From Pseudomonas fragi (GTDB taxonomy: Bacteria; Pseudomonadota; Gammaproteobacteria; Pseudomonadales; Pseudomonadaceae): a stretch of DNA of 64,000 bases. Both the position numbers and the translations under genes were made by a program. Shown one piece after another: positions 45,168 to 54,244 of the stretch; position 1 is the stretch's first letter, and every line of letters begins with the position of its first letter. Below the pieces are notes generated by a model, which worked only from the letters and a program-made list of their open reading frames with translations, had not been told where the DNA came from and made no database searches. The stretch covers positions 22,199 to 86,198 of the forward strand of contig NZ_NQKQ01000012.1 of assembly GCF_002269505.1 (NCBI RefSeq). Reading direction: 5' to 3'.

Positions 45168-46145
45168 TTGGCTGATTCTCAATTGCTAACCGACGTGCGC
45201 GCCCTGGTGGGGCGTGAATATGGTCGCGTCTACGCCTGGGACGAAGTCAACGCCCCGATGATCCGCCAGTGGTGCGAGATCATGGGCGTGGACAACCCTC
45301 TTTATACCGATCCGGCCTTTGCCGCCAACAGTGCCCAGGACGGGCTGGTGGCGCCGCCTGCGATGTTGCAGGTGTGGTGCATGGAAGGTTTTCACATCAA
45401 TAACTACGCGCCCGGTTCGACCACCGAAAACCCCTATGAAGTGCTCAAGCTGATTGAGTCCTACGGTTATCCGTCGGTGGTCGCGGTCAACTCCGAGCTG
45501 ACCTTCGAACGCAATCTGCGCCCGGGGGAAAAGCTCTACTACACCACCCGGCTGGACTCGGTGGGCGACGAAAAAACCACCGGTCTGGGCACCGGATTTT
45601 TCGTCACCCTCGTGATGGACTACTTCGTTGAACACAAAAGTGGCGACGAAGCCGTGGGCCAGTTGCTGTTCCGCGTGTTCAAGTTTCGCCCGGCCAACAA
45701 CCATGCAGCAGAGGCCGCCCCGGCCAAGGTCGAAGCGGCTGCGGTGGTCAAACGGCCGAAGCCGGGCATGAGCGATGACACGCGGTTTTTCTGGGAAGGC
45801 TGTGACGCCGGCAAGCTGTTGATCCAGCGCTGCACCCAGTGCCAGACCCTGCGTCATCCGCCGGCGCCGGTGTGCATCGAATGCCACTCGTTCGATTGGG
45901 ACAGTGTGCAGGCCAGCGGCCGCGCCAGTCTGTATTCGTTTGTGATCATGCACTACCCCGAAGTTGCCCCGTTCGACCATCCCAACCCGATCGGCCTGAT
46001 CGAGCTGGAAGAGGGCGTGCGTCTGGTGGCAGGGCTGGTGGGTGCCAAGCGCGAGGACCTGCGAATTGGCCAGCCCTTGCAGCTTGAATTCCAGACCTTC
46101 GATGGCGAGTTGACCTTGCCGCTATTCCGACCTGTGGTCGAGTAA
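45168..46145 (+). CDS. MaoC-DUF35 fusion protein, ChsH2-like (steroid side-chain hydratase/aldolase partner)
   Basis: A 325-residue two-domain protein. The N-terminal half (about 1-165) is a MaoC/FAS1-type dehydratase fold (YAWDEVNAPMIRQWCEIMGV, NPLYTDPAFA, LTFERNLRPGEKLYYTTRLD). The C-terminal half (about 190-320) is a DUF35 domain with a zinc ribbon (CTQC near 225 and CIEC near 239) and an OB fold. This is the architecture of actinobacterial ChsH2, where the MaoC part with ChsH1 hydrates the steroid C3 side-chain enoyl-CoA and the DUF35 part binds aldolase Ltp2. The start is a TTG at 45168 with GGAG 6 nt before; no ATG fits the conserved N-terminus. Confidence 0.85.
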   Translation: MADSQLLTDVRALVGREYGRVYAWDEVNAPMIRQWCEIMGVDNPLYTDPAFAANSAQDGLVAPPAMLQVWCMEGFHINNYAPGSTTENPYEVLKLIESYGYPSVVAVNSELTFERNLRPGEKLYYTTRLDSVGDEKTTGLGTGFFVTLVMDYFVEHKSGDEAVGQLLFRVFKFRPANNHAAEAAPAKVEAAAVVKRPKPGMSDDTRFFWEGCDAGKLLIQRCTQCQTLRHPPAPVCIECHSFDWDSVQASGRASLYSFVIMHYPEVAPFDHPNPIGLIELEEGVRLVAGLVGAKREDLRIGQPLQLEFQTFDGELTLPLFRPVVE

Positions 46146-46155
46146 GGGAGCCAGC

Positions 46156-47289
46156 ATGGATTTCGACATTACCGAAGACCAGGGCGCCATCGCCGAAATG
46201 GCCGGCAGCGTGTTTGCCGACTATTGCACCGATGACCGCCTGCGCCAGTTCGATACCAGTGAGCAGGCTTACATGCAGCCGCTGTGGGAACTGTGCGTGG
46301 AAACCGGCCTGCAAGCACTGGCAATCCCTGAAGCACTGGGTGGCAGTGGCCTGGGCATGGCCGAGCTGATGCTGGTGTTGCAGGCCCAGGGCCGTGCGCT
46401 GGGGCAGGTGCCGCTGTGGCGCCATCAACTGGCGGCCGCCACTGTCGCGCAGTTTGCCGACGAGTCCCAGCAACCGTGGGCCGTAGAGGCCGCCGCGGGC
46501 AGGGCGATGCTGACCCTGGACTTGAGCGGTCTTTACAGCGCCCACGGCATTGAGTTGCACGGGATCGAGGCTGACGGCGGCTGGCGCCTCAAAGGCCGTG
46601 TTGGCGCCCTGGCGCTGGCCGAGCAGTCCCAGGCGGCATTGCTGCTGGTCAGCATTGACGGGCAGCCGCGGCTGGCGCTGGTCGAGCTGGGCGACAAGGC
46701 GATCACTCACGTGGCCGGGCGCATGACCCACGGCGAAGCGATTGCCGATGTGCATATCGACGGGCTGCTGATCCGCGCCGAACACTTGCTCCCAGCCGCC
46801 GCGCTGGGCTGGCTGGAGCCGCGCAGCATCGCCGCACTGGCGGCGCTGCAGCTGGGCGTCAGTGCCGAGCAGATCCGCCGCACCGTGGCGTACGTCAGCG
46901 AGCGGCGCCAGTTCGAACGCAGCATCGGCAGTTTTCAGGCGGTGCAAATGAGCATGGCCAACGCCCATATCGCCCTCGAAGCGCTGCGCAGCACCCTGTG
47001 GCAGTTGTGCTACCGCCTGGACGCCGGGTTGCCGGCGCCCAGCGAAGCATTGGCCACCGCCTGGCAGGCCTGTGAAGCAGGGCATCTGATTGGGCACAAC
47101 GCCCAGCATGTGCACGGCGGCATCGGCGTCGACCTGACCTACCCGATACACCGCTTCCTCTACTGGAGCCGCGCCCTGGGCTGTGCCCTGGGTGGATCGG
47201 CAGCATGCCTTGAACGCCTCGGCGACTGGCTGAGCCATAACGACAAGCTGGGATGGAAATATGACCTTGCAGAACACCAAGCGCTTTGA
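46156..47289 (+). CDS. Acyl-CoA dehydrogenase-family subunit, short type (no C-terminal NEIQ motif)
   Basis: A 377-residue ACAD-fold protein. It has the N-terminal helical domain (VFADYCTDDRLRQFDTSEQA) and the C-terminal HVHGGIGVDLTYPIHRF near 317-333, but lacks the usual YEGTxxIQ segment near the C-terminus. This fits one partner of the alpha2beta2 steroid acyl-CoA dehydrogenases, where FAD-site and catalytic residues are split between two gene products. Likely partner: the long-type ACAD at 48877 or 50089. It overlaps the next gene by 29 bp. Confidence 0.82.
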   Translation: MDFDITEDQGAIAEMAGSVFADYCTDDRLRQFDTSEQAYMQPLWELCVETGLQALAIPEALGGSGLGMAELMLVLQAQGRALGQVPLWRHQLAAATVAQFADESQQPWAVEAAAGRAMLTLDLSGLYSAHGIELHGIEADGGWRLKGRVGALALAEQSQAALLLVSIDGQPRLALVELGDKAITHVAGRMTHGEAIADVHIDGLLIRAEHLLPAAALGWLEPRSIAALAALQLGVSAEQIRRTVAYVSERRQFERSIGSFQAVQMSMANAHIALEALRSTLWQLCYRLDAGLPAPSEALATAWQACEAGHLIGHNAQHVHGGIGVDLTYPIHRFLYWSRALGCALGGSAACLERLGDWLSHNDKLGWKYDLAEHQAL

Positions 47290-47680
47290 CGACGTGCGCC
47301 CCGGCGAAACCCTGCCGGAACTGGCGATCCCGATCACCGTGGGCCTGATTGCCGGTGGCGCCATCGCCACCCGCGACTACTTCCCCGGCCACCATGATGC
47401 TGAGGCGGCACGCGAGCTGGGTTCGCCGCATATCTTCATGAACATCCTCACCACCAACGGCCTGGTGCAGCGCTATATCGAAGACTGGGCAGGCCCCGAG
47501 GCGCGTTTCACCGCGCTGAAGATCAAGCTCGGCGCGCCGAATTATCCCGGTGACAGCATGACCTTCAACGGCGCGGTCACCCGTCAGGATGCCGCCACCC
47601 GCACGGTGGAAATCACCCTCAGCGGCAAAAATTCCATGGGCAACCACGTGACCGGTACGGTCGCGCTGGTTCTGCCCTGA
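47261..47680 (+). CDS. MaoC-like hydratase, ChsH1-like
   Basis: A 139-residue single hot-dog domain protein of MaoC type (PITVGLIAGGAIATRDYFPG near 22-41, HIFMNILTTNGLVQRYIEDW near 55-74). Size and position match ChsH1, the small partner of the ChsH1-ChsH2 hydratase. The D-x-x-x-H dehydratase pair is recognisable as RDYFPGHHDAE near 37-47. Its start lies 29 bp inside the upstream ACAD gene, showing translational coupling. Confidence 0.8.
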   Translation: MTLQNTKRFDDVRPGETLPELAIPITVGLIAGGAIATRDYFPGHHDAEAARELGSPHIFMNILTTNGLVQRYIEDWAGPEARFTALKIKLGAPNYPGDSMTFNGAVTRQDAATRTVEITLSGKNSMGNHVTGTVALVLP

Positions 47681-47697
47681 TCGCGGAGACAGCACAC

Positions 47698-48876
47698 ATG
47701 ACGCAATCGTCACTTTCCGGCAGCGCAGCCATTGTTGGCCTGGGCGCGACCGAATTTTCGAAAAACTCCGGGCGCACCGAACTGCGTCTGGCGCTGGAGG
47801 CCACTCTGGCCGCGTTGAAGGACGCCGGTATTGACCCTTCCGAAGTCGAGGGCTTCAGCTCGTATTCGGTGGATAAAGTCCCGGAATATGAAATCGCCCG
47901 GTTGCTGGGGTGCAAGGACGTCAAGTTCTTCTCCCAGGTGCCCCATGGCGGCGGTGCTGCCTGCGGGCCGATCATGCACGCAGCCATGGCGGTGGCCACT
48001 GGCGTGGCCAAAGTGGTGGTGGTTTACCGCGCCATGAACGAGCGTTCGTGGTATCGCTTCGGCAGCGGCAGCTACGGTTTTGCCTCGACGCCGATTTTCG
48101 AGAACGTCAACTACGGCTGGTACATGCCCCACGGCCTGCATACCCCGGCCTCCTGGGTCGGGATGTTTGCCCAGCGCTACATGCACACCTACGGCGCGAC
48201 CTCCGAAGATTTCGGCCGCGTGGCCGTCGCCGTACGGGACTTTGCCGCCACCAACCCCCAGGCGTTCTTCTACGGCAAGCCGATCACCCTTGAAGAACAT
48301 CAGGCTTCGCGCTGGATCTGCGAGCCGCTGCACTTGCTCGATTGCTGCCAGGAATCCGACGGTGCCGTGGCGATGGTGATCACCTCGGCCGAGCGTGCCA
48401 GGGACCTGCGCCAGAAGCCGGTGATGATCAAGGCCGGCTCCCAGGGCATTACCTCGGGCCAGCAGATCATGACCTCGTTCTACCGTGATGACATCACCGG
48501 TCTGCCGGAGATGGGCGTGGTCGCCAAAGAGCTGTATCGCCAGTCGGGCCTTGGCCCCGAGGCGCTGCAAACGGCGATCATTTATGACCACTTCACCCCG
48601 TTCGTACTGCCGCAGCTGGAAGAGTTCGGCCTGTGTGAACGCGGCGAGGCCAAGGAGTTTATCCGCGCCGGGCATCATGCTCGCGGCGGCAAGTTCCCGA
48701 TCAACACCCACGGCGGGCAACTGGGCGAAGCTTATATCCACGGCATGAACGGCGTGGCGGAAGCGGTGCGGCAGGTGCGCGGCAGCTCGGTCAACCAGGT
48801 CGACAATGTCGAGAACGTACTGGTCACGGCCGGTACCGGTGTACCCACCAGCGGCCTGATTCTGGGAGCAGCCTGA
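47698..48876 (+). CDS. Thiolase-like aldolase, Ltp2-like
   Basis: A 392-residue thiolase-superfamily protein of the lipid-transfer/SCP-x type. It has AIVGLGATEFSKNSGRTELR near 11-30, PHGGGAACGPIMHAAMAVAT near 82-101 and NTHGGQLGEAYIHGMNGVAE near 338-357. In steroid degradation the Ltp2/ChsH2-DUF35 pair performs retro-aldol cleavage that removes the last three side-chain carbons as propionyl-CoA. The two hydratase genes directly upstream support this role over an ordinary thiolase. The next gene begins at the base after its stop. Confidence 0.83.
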   Translation: MTQSSLSGSAAIVGLGATEFSKNSGRTELRLALEATLAALKDAGIDPSEVEGFSSYSVDKVPEYEIARLLGCKDVKFFSQVPHGGGAACGPIMHAAMAVATGVAKVVVVYRAMNERSWYRFGSGSYGFASTPIFENVNYGWYMPHGLHTPASWVGMFAQRYMHTYGATSEDFGRVAVAVRDFAATNPQAFFYGKPITLEEHQASRWICEPLHLLDCCQESDGAVAMVITSAERARDLRQKPVMIKAGSQGITSGQQIMTSFYRDDITGLPEMGVVAKELYRQSGLGPEALQTAIIYDHFTPFVLPQLEEFGLCERGEAKEFIRAGHHARGGKFPINTHGGQLGEAYIHGMNGVAEAVRQVRGSSVNQVDNVENVLVTAGTGVPTSGLILGAA

Positions 48877-50046
48877 ATGTTCGTCGACCTGACGCCAGAA
48901 CAACATGCCCTGCGCCTGAAGGTGCGGGACTACTTCCAGAACCTGATGACCCCGCAGTTGCGCGAGCAATTGCGCGGCCAGGAGGGCGGCCCGCTGTACC
49001 GCGACACCATCCGCCAGATGGGCCGCGACGGCTGGCTGGCGGTGGGTTGGCCCAAGGAACATGGCGGCCAGGGCTACGGCCCTACCGAGCAGTTTATTTT
49101 CTTTGAAGAAGCCAATATCGCCGGTGCACCGTTGCCGTTCGTGACCATCAGCACCGTGGGACCGGCGTTGATGGCCCACGGCAGCGAGGCGCAAAAGGCG
49201 AAGTTTTTGCCGGGGATCGCGGCGGGGGAAATCATCTTCGCCATCGGATATTCCGAGCCGGATGCGGGCAGTGATCTGGCGGCACTGAAAACCACCGCCC
49301 GCCTCGAAGGCGACGCGTTTGTGGTCAACGGCAACAAGTTGTGGACTTCGGGCGCTGAGTCGGCGGACTACATCTGGCTGGCGGCGCGCACCGATCCCGA
49401 GCGACCGCGGCACAAGGGCGTGTCGATCCTGATTCTCGACACCCGCGCGCCGGGCTTTGCCAGCACGGTTATCCCGACTACCAGCATCCCGACGGCGGCC
49501 ACCTACTACGACAACGTGCGCGTGCCTGCCGACATGCTGGTGGGTGAATTGAATGGCGGCTGGAAGCTCATCACGGCGCAACTGAACCATGAACGCCTGG
49601 GCCTGGGGGCCTGGTCGGACAAGGTCGTGGGGCTGTTTGGCCGAGTCTTGAAGTGGGCCAATGCAGCCGATGAACGCGGCGTGCGTGCCACCGACAAGGC
49701 CTGGGTGCGTGCAGGTCTGGCGCAGTGCTACGCGCGCCTTGAAGCCATGCGCCTGATCAACCTGCGCATTGCTGCTGACCTTGAGCGTGAGCGCATGGAC
49801 GTGGCGCTGGCGTCGACGACCAAGGTCTATGGCTCGGAATCCTCGATCGAGATTCTGCGCCTATTGAGCAATATCGTCGGGGCCAATGCATTGGTGCGCG
49901 GCGGTTCGCCAGCGTCGCTGCTGCACGGCGAATTGGAGTACGAAGTGCGTGCCTCGGTGACCCTGACCTTTGGCGGTGGCACCAATGAAATCCAGCGCGA
50001 GCTGATCGCCCAGTTCGGTTTGGGCATGCCGCGTACCCAGCGCTGA
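48877..50046 (+). CDS. Acyl-CoA dehydrogenase-family subunit, long type (FGGGTNEIQ)
   Basis: A 389-residue ACAD-fold protein. FAD/substrate motifs: IGYSEPDAGSDLAALKTTAR near 122-141 and NGNKLWTSGAESADYIWLAA near 150-169. The C-terminus has LTFGGGTNEIQRE near 367-379; the glutamate of the canonical YEGT motif is a glycine, as in steroid-type ACADs whose base sits elsewhere. It starts immediately after the aldolase stop codon. Probably pairs with a short-type ACAD to dehydrogenate a steroid-carboxyl-CoA. Confidence 0.85.
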   Translation: MFVDLTPEQHALRLKVRDYFQNLMTPQLREQLRGQEGGPLYRDTIRQMGRDGWLAVGWPKEHGGQGYGPTEQFIFFEEANIAGAPLPFVTISTVGPALMAHGSEAQKAKFLPGIAAGEIIFAIGYSEPDAGSDLAALKTTARLEGDAFVVNGNKLWTSGAESADYIWLAARTDPERPRHKGVSILILDTRAPGFASTVIPTTSIPTAATYYDNVRVPADMLVGELNGGWKLITAQLNHERLGLGAWSDKVVGLFGRVLKWANAADERGVRATDKAWVRAGLAQCYARLEAMRLINLRIAADLERERMDVALASTTKVYGSESSIEILRLLSNIVGANALVRGGSPASLLHGELEYEVRASVTLTFGGGTNEIQRELIAQFGLGMPRTQR

Positions 50047-50088
50047 GATTTGACAGCACTGATTGACCTGAACCGAAAGGTGAAAAAC

Positions 50089-51279
50089 ATGAACGCGATT
50101 GACCAGTTCAGAGAACAAACCCGCAGCTGGCTTGAGGCCAATTGCCCGCCCTCGCAACGCAAGGCCATCCCTGAAGGCGAGATGGTCTGGGGTGCCCGCG
50201 AGGTGGAGTTCCCCGGTACAGATGCGCAATTGTGGTTCGAGCGCATGCGCGACAAGGGCTGGTTCTGCCCCGAGTGGCCTGCCGAATACGGTGGCGCAGG
50301 CCTGAGTGCGGAATACAACGCCGTACTCGAAAGCGAGTTGCGGCGCCTCAAGTGCCGCCCGCCGCAAATCAACCTGGGCATCTGGATGCTCGGCCCGGTA
50401 CTGCTGGAGTTCGGTACCGAAGAACAGAAAAAAACCCTGCTCACGCCCATGACCCGCGGGCAAGTGCGCTGGTGTCAGGGCTTCTCCGAGCCCAACGCCG
50501 GCTCTGATCTGGCCAGTCTGAAAACGTCGGCCCGGGATGCCGGCGATCACTTTGTGGTCGACGGCAGCAAAATCTGGACCTCTTACGGCGACAAGTCGGA
50601 CTGGATGTACGCGCTGGTGCGCACCGACGCCAAAGCCAGCAAACACACAGGCATCAGCCTGATCGTACTGGACATGAAGAGCCCCGGGGTCAGCGTCGCG
50701 CCGATCGATTTGATCAGCGGCAAGTCGGCGTTCTGCCAGGTTTTTTTCGACGCCGTCAAAGTCCCAAAAAGCCAACTGATCGGCCCGCTGCACGGCGGCT
50801 GGAACCTGGCCAAGCGCCTGTTGCAACACGAACGCAAAGCCATGTCCAAGTTTGGCGAGTTCAGCCTGCCGACCCATTTTCATCTGCTGCCCCTGGTCAA
50901 GCAGTACCTGCCCGAGGCAACCGGCCAGGCCGAGTCAGCACTGGTCGCACGGGCGGTGGCCACGGCCATGAACGAGCACAGCTACAACCTGACCGTGCAG
51001 CGCATGGGCGAAACCGCCCGCGCCGGGCAAGACGTCAGTGGGCTGATGTCGATCATGAAACTGGTGCACACCGAGCAGGAACGCGACAAGTTCGAAGTGC
51101 TGCTCGATGTCATGGGTTATCACGGGCTTGGCTGGGACAAGGCTGCATTCAGCCCCCAGGAGCAGGCCATCACCCGCGGCTGGTTGAACAGTTTTGCCTT
51201 GACCATCTCTGGCGGCTCGTCAGAAGTGCAGCTCAACGTTATTGCCAAGCGGGTCCTGGGCCTGCCTGACGTGAAGTAA
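50089..51279 (+). CDS. Acyl-CoA dehydrogenase-family subunit, long type (ISGGSSEVQ)
   Basis: A 396-residue ACAD-fold protein with CQGFSEPNAGSDLASLKTSA near 137-156 and GSKIWTSYGDKSDWMYALVR near 165-184. The C-terminus reads TISGGSSEVQLNVIAKRVLG near 372-391, so here also the YEGT glutamate is absent. Start chosen at 50089, after AAAGGTGAAAAAC. Likely partner: the short-type ACAD directly downstream at 51291, making one of two heteromeric dehydrogenases in the cluster. Confidence 0.85.
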   Translation: MNAIDQFREQTRSWLEANCPPSQRKAIPEGEMVWGAREVEFPGTDAQLWFERMRDKGWFCPEWPAEYGGAGLSAEYNAVLESELRRLKCRPPQINLGIWMLGPVLLEFGTEEQKKTLLTPMTRGQVRWCQGFSEPNAGSDLASLKTSARDAGDHFVVDGSKIWTSYGDKSDWMYALVRTDAKASKHTGISLIVLDMKSPGVSVAPIDLISGKSAFCQVFFDAVKVPKSQLIGPLHGGWNLAKRLLQHERKAMSKFGEFSLPTHFHLLPLVKQYLPEATGQAESALVARAVATAMNEHSYNLTVQRMGETARAGQDVSGLMSIMKLVHTEQERDKFEVLLDVMGYHGLGWDKAAFSPQEQAITRGWLNSFALTISGGSSEVQLNVIAKRVLGLPDVK

Positions 51280-51290
51280 GGAAACTCACC

Positions 51291-52430
51291 ATGAACCTGC
51301 TTTATAACGAAGATCAACGGCTGCTGGCCGACAGTGCCGGTGAATTTCTTGCCGCGCGCAGCCCGGTGTCCCGCCAGCGCGCTTTGCGTGATGAAGCGCA
51401 GGCGGGCGGCTTTGACCCGCAACTGTGGAAAGATGCAGTTGCGTTGGGCTGGAGTGCAATTCCTTTCCCGGAAAACCTAGGCGGGCTGGATTTTGGCTGC
51501 ATGGGCCTGGGACCGATTTTTGAATCCATCGGTTGTAATCTCAGCGCTACGCCATTGCTTTCCAGTGTGGTGCTCAGCGGTTCGCTACTGCACTTGCAAG
51601 GCAATGCACAGCAGCAGGACCGCTGGCTGTCGGCGACCATCAGCGGCGAACGGCGCCTGGCACTGGCGCTGGACGAGCAGCCACGGCACAACCCGTCCCG
51701 GGTGGCTTTGCAAGCCGTGGCCAACGGCGACGGCTACAGCCTGAGCGGGGAAAAATATTTCGTCATCGACGGGGTTGGAGCTGACGCCTATCTGGTGGCG
51801 GCACGCACCGGCATGGCGGGCATCAGCCTGTTTCTGCTGCCGGCCGATGCCCCGGGCCTGAGCGTTATCCCGTTGCCGCTGATTGACTCGCGCAACCATG
51901 CCCGCTTGCAGCTGGATCAGGTGCAGGTCGGGGCGGATGCCTTGCTGGGTGCCGCCGGGTCGGCCATGCCGGCCTTGAATGTCGCCCTGGATCGCGGCCG
52001 TGTGTGTCTGGCTGCAGAGATGCTGGGCATGTCTGAAAAACTCTTCGACATGACCCTCGATTATCTCAAGACCCGCGTGCAGTTCGACGTGGCGATTGGC
52101 AGTTTCCAGGCGCTGCAACATCGCGCTGCGCAGTTGTATGTGGATCTGGCGCTGGCGCGCAGCGCCGTGATGGCCGGTTTGGCGGCGCTGGATGACAGCA
52201 GCCTGAGCGAGGTCGAGCGTCAGCGCCTGGCCAGTCTGGCCAAGTGGAAGGCCGGGCAGACGGCGATCAAGGTGGTCAACGAGGCGGTGCAGATGCACGG
52301 CGGCATTGGCGTCACCGACGAGCTGGATGTGGGCCTGTTTCTCAAGCGTATCCGGGTGGCCCAGGCCTGCCTGGGGGATGCCGATTATCACTGCGAGCGC
52401 TATGGAGCCCTGGAGCTGGCGCACGCTTGA
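51291..52430 (+). CDS. Acyl-CoA dehydrogenase-family subunit, short type (no C-terminal NEIQ motif)
   Basis: A 379-residue ACAD-fold protein with MNLLYNEDQRLLADSAGEFL at the N-terminus, FDVAIGSFQALQHRAAQLYV near 265-284 and MHGGIGVTDELDVGLFLKRI near 334-353. It stops without the usual xEGTxxIQ tail. Together with the preceding long-type gene it forms a natural pair, separated by 11 bp. Confidence 0.84.
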   Translation: MNLLYNEDQRLLADSAGEFLAARSPVSRQRALRDEAQAGGFDPQLWKDAVALGWSAIPFPENLGGLDFGCMGLGPIFESIGCNLSATPLLSSVVLSGSLLHLQGNAQQQDRWLSATISGERRLALALDEQPRHNPSRVALQAVANGDGYSLSGEKYFVIDGVGADAYLVAARTGMAGISLFLLPADAPGLSVIPLPLIDSRNHARLQLDQVQVGADALLGAAGSAMPALNVALDRGRVCLAAEMLGMSEKLFDMTLDYLKTRVQFDVAIGSFQALQHRAAQLYVDLALARSAVMAGLAALDDSSLSEVERQRLASLAKWKAGQTAIKVVNEAVQMHGGIGVTDELDVGLFLKRIRVAQACLGDADYHCERYGALELAHA

Positions 52431-52467
52431 GCCTGTAGCGGGCTGTTCGAGTCAGGAGAATAACAAG

Positions 52468-54156
52468 ATGAAACTTGAGCAATGGCAGAGCGCCTGGCAG
52501 CAACTGATTGGTGCCGGCTCGCCTTTTGAAGTACAGACACCCGCTGATGGCGGTCCCAAGTATTTTCGTCACACTGCTGCCAGCGTCTGGGCTGCAATTG
52601 ATAGCGGGCGCATCCATGCTGATCGTGAATTTCTGGTGTGGGAGCAGCAGCGCCTGACGTTTAACCAGTTCTTCGATCAAGTGGACCGGCTGGCCGGGCA
52701 GTTGGTCGAGCGCTTTGGCCTGCGCAAGGGCGATCGTGTGGCGATTGCCATGCGCAACCAGCCCGCCTGGCTGGTGGCGTTTGCGGCGATTCAGCGTTGC
52801 GCCGGGGTCTGCGTCCCGCTCAACAGCTGGGGCCTGCGCGACGAGTTGTTTCACGGTCTGCAGGACAGCGGGGCGAGCTTGTTGTTGAGTGACGAGCCAC
52901 GCTTGCAACTGTTGGCCAATGACCTGCGCGAGCAGGGGCTGGCGACCATTGTGGTGGGGCTGAGCGCAGGGGCACCGCTGGAAGAGCACTGCCAGCGTCT
53001 GGAAGATCTGCTGGCGGCGCCGGCGATCAACGTGCCGGCGCAGGCTGTCAGTGCCAGTGATCCGGCAATGATTCTCTACACCTCGGGCACCACCAGCTTG
53101 GCCAAGGGCGTGCTGTCGACCCACGGTGCGGTTTGTCAGGCGCTGGTGGCGCTGGAGTTCCAGAGTGCATTTTGTGCGGTCAGCTCGCCGGAGCGCATCA
53201 GTGTGGTGATTAATAGCGGCTATGCCCCCGCCACCCTGATGGCGGTGCCGCTGTTTCATGTCAGTGGCCTGCATGCCCAGTTTCTGCTGGCCTTGCGCAG
53301 CGGACGGCGCTTGCTGCTGATGTACAAGTGGGATGTGGAAAAAGCCCTCGACTTGATTCGTGACGAACAGTGCACCCAGTTCAACGGCGCCCCGGTGATG
53401 ATGCAGCAACTGCTGGCCTCGCCACGCTTTGGCAGCCCCGACACCGCGAGCCTGTTCGGTCTGGGCCTGGGCGGTGCGGCACCGTCCAGCAGCCTGCTGG
53501 ACAACCTGACCCGGCGCAAGCCCGAGGCAATCGGTGGCAGTGGCTATGGCCTGACCGAAAGCAACGGCATCTGTGCGGCCCATGGAGGTGACCAGTTTGC
53601 CTACAAACCGGCCTCGGCGGGCTGGCCCTTGCCGATTGTCGATGTGCGTATCGGCGACAGCCCGGACCGCCCCGTATCTGCCGGGGTCAGCGGGCTGATC
53701 TGGGTGCGTTCGCCAACCCTGATGAGCGAGTACTGGAACCTGCCCGAAGCCAGCGCCCGGACCCTGTGCGATGGCTGGCTGGATACCGGCGATATCGGCC
53801 TGCTGGATGACGAAGGTTTCCTCTACATCACTGACCGCGCCAAGGACCTGATCAATCGCGGTGGCGAAAAAATTGCTGCCGCCGAGGTTGAGTCCTGCGC
53901 CTGTGAAATGCCCGGTGTGATTGAAGCTGCAGCCTTTGCCGTGCCCGACGATGTGCTGGGCGAAGTGGTGTTTCTGGTGGTGCGTGGCGAGCCGGCTTCA
54001 ACGCCGGGCAGCGACGCGGTACGCAGTTTCATTGCGCAGCGCCTGGCCAGCTACAAGGTGCCGGCGCAGATCCATGTGCAGCACACACCCTTTGCCCGCA
54101 ATGCCTCGGGCAAGACGCTGAAAAGCGTGCTCAAGGAAATACTGGTAACAGCCTGA
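52468..54156 (+). CDS. Acyl-CoA ligase (AMP-forming), side-chain cluster
   Basis: A 562-residue ANL-superfamily ligase. The P-loop is LYTSGTTSLAKGVLSTHGAV near 201-220, the A5 region GSGYGLTESNGI near 354-365, the A7 region LDTGDIGLLDDEGF near 437-450 and the C-terminal lysine motif NASGKTLK near 547-554. It should activate a carboxylic acid to its CoA thioester; the setting suggests a steroid side-chain acid. Start at 52468 follows AGGAGAATAACAAG. A long in-frame extension upstream overlaps the previous gene and is ignored. Confidence 0.88.
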   Translation: MKLEQWQSAWQQLIGAGSPFEVQTPADGGPKYFRHTAASVWAAIDSGRIHADREFLVWEQQRLTFNQFFDQVDRLAGQLVERFGLRKGDRVAIAMRNQPAWLVAFAAIQRCAGVCVPLNSWGLRDELFHGLQDSGASLLLSDEPRLQLLANDLREQGLATIVVGLSAGAPLEEHCQRLEDLLAAPAINVPAQAVSASDPAMILYTSGTTSLAKGVLSTHGAVCQALVALEFQSAFCAVSSPERISVVINSGYAPATLMAVPLFHVSGLHAQFLLALRSGRRLLLMYKWDVEKALDLIRDEQCTQFNGAPVMMQQLLASPRFGSPDTASLFGLGLGGAAPSSSLLDNLTRRKPEAIGGSGYGLTESNGICAAHGGDQFAYKPASAGWPLPIVDVRIGDSPDRPVSAGVSGLIWVRSPTLMSEYWNLPEASARTLCDGWLDTGDIGLLDDEGFLYITDRAKDLINRGGEKIAAAEVESCACEMPGVIEAAAFAVPDDVLGEVVFLVVRGEPASTPGSDAVRSFIAQRLASYKVPAQIHVQHTPFARNASGKTLKSVLKEILVTA

Positions 54157-54244
54157 GTAGTCTCTGTGGACGATGTGCTCGCCGCTAATTGGCGAAGAAT
54201 GGATGCATACCCCCAGCAAGCCTTATTCGCGTAGGAGGCAATAC

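Noticed and set aside
47698..48876. Reading the protein as an ordinary beta-ketothiolase
   Set aside because: The usual cysteine and GHP motifs seen in the thiolase at 59601 are not present in the same form, and the neighbours (MaoC, MaoC-DUF35) point to the Ltp2-type aldolase.
47710..49590. A 626-codon open frame antisense to the aldolase and ACAD genes
   Set aside because: Both plus-strand genes have family motifs and tight coupling. The long antisense frame results from high GC in the third position.
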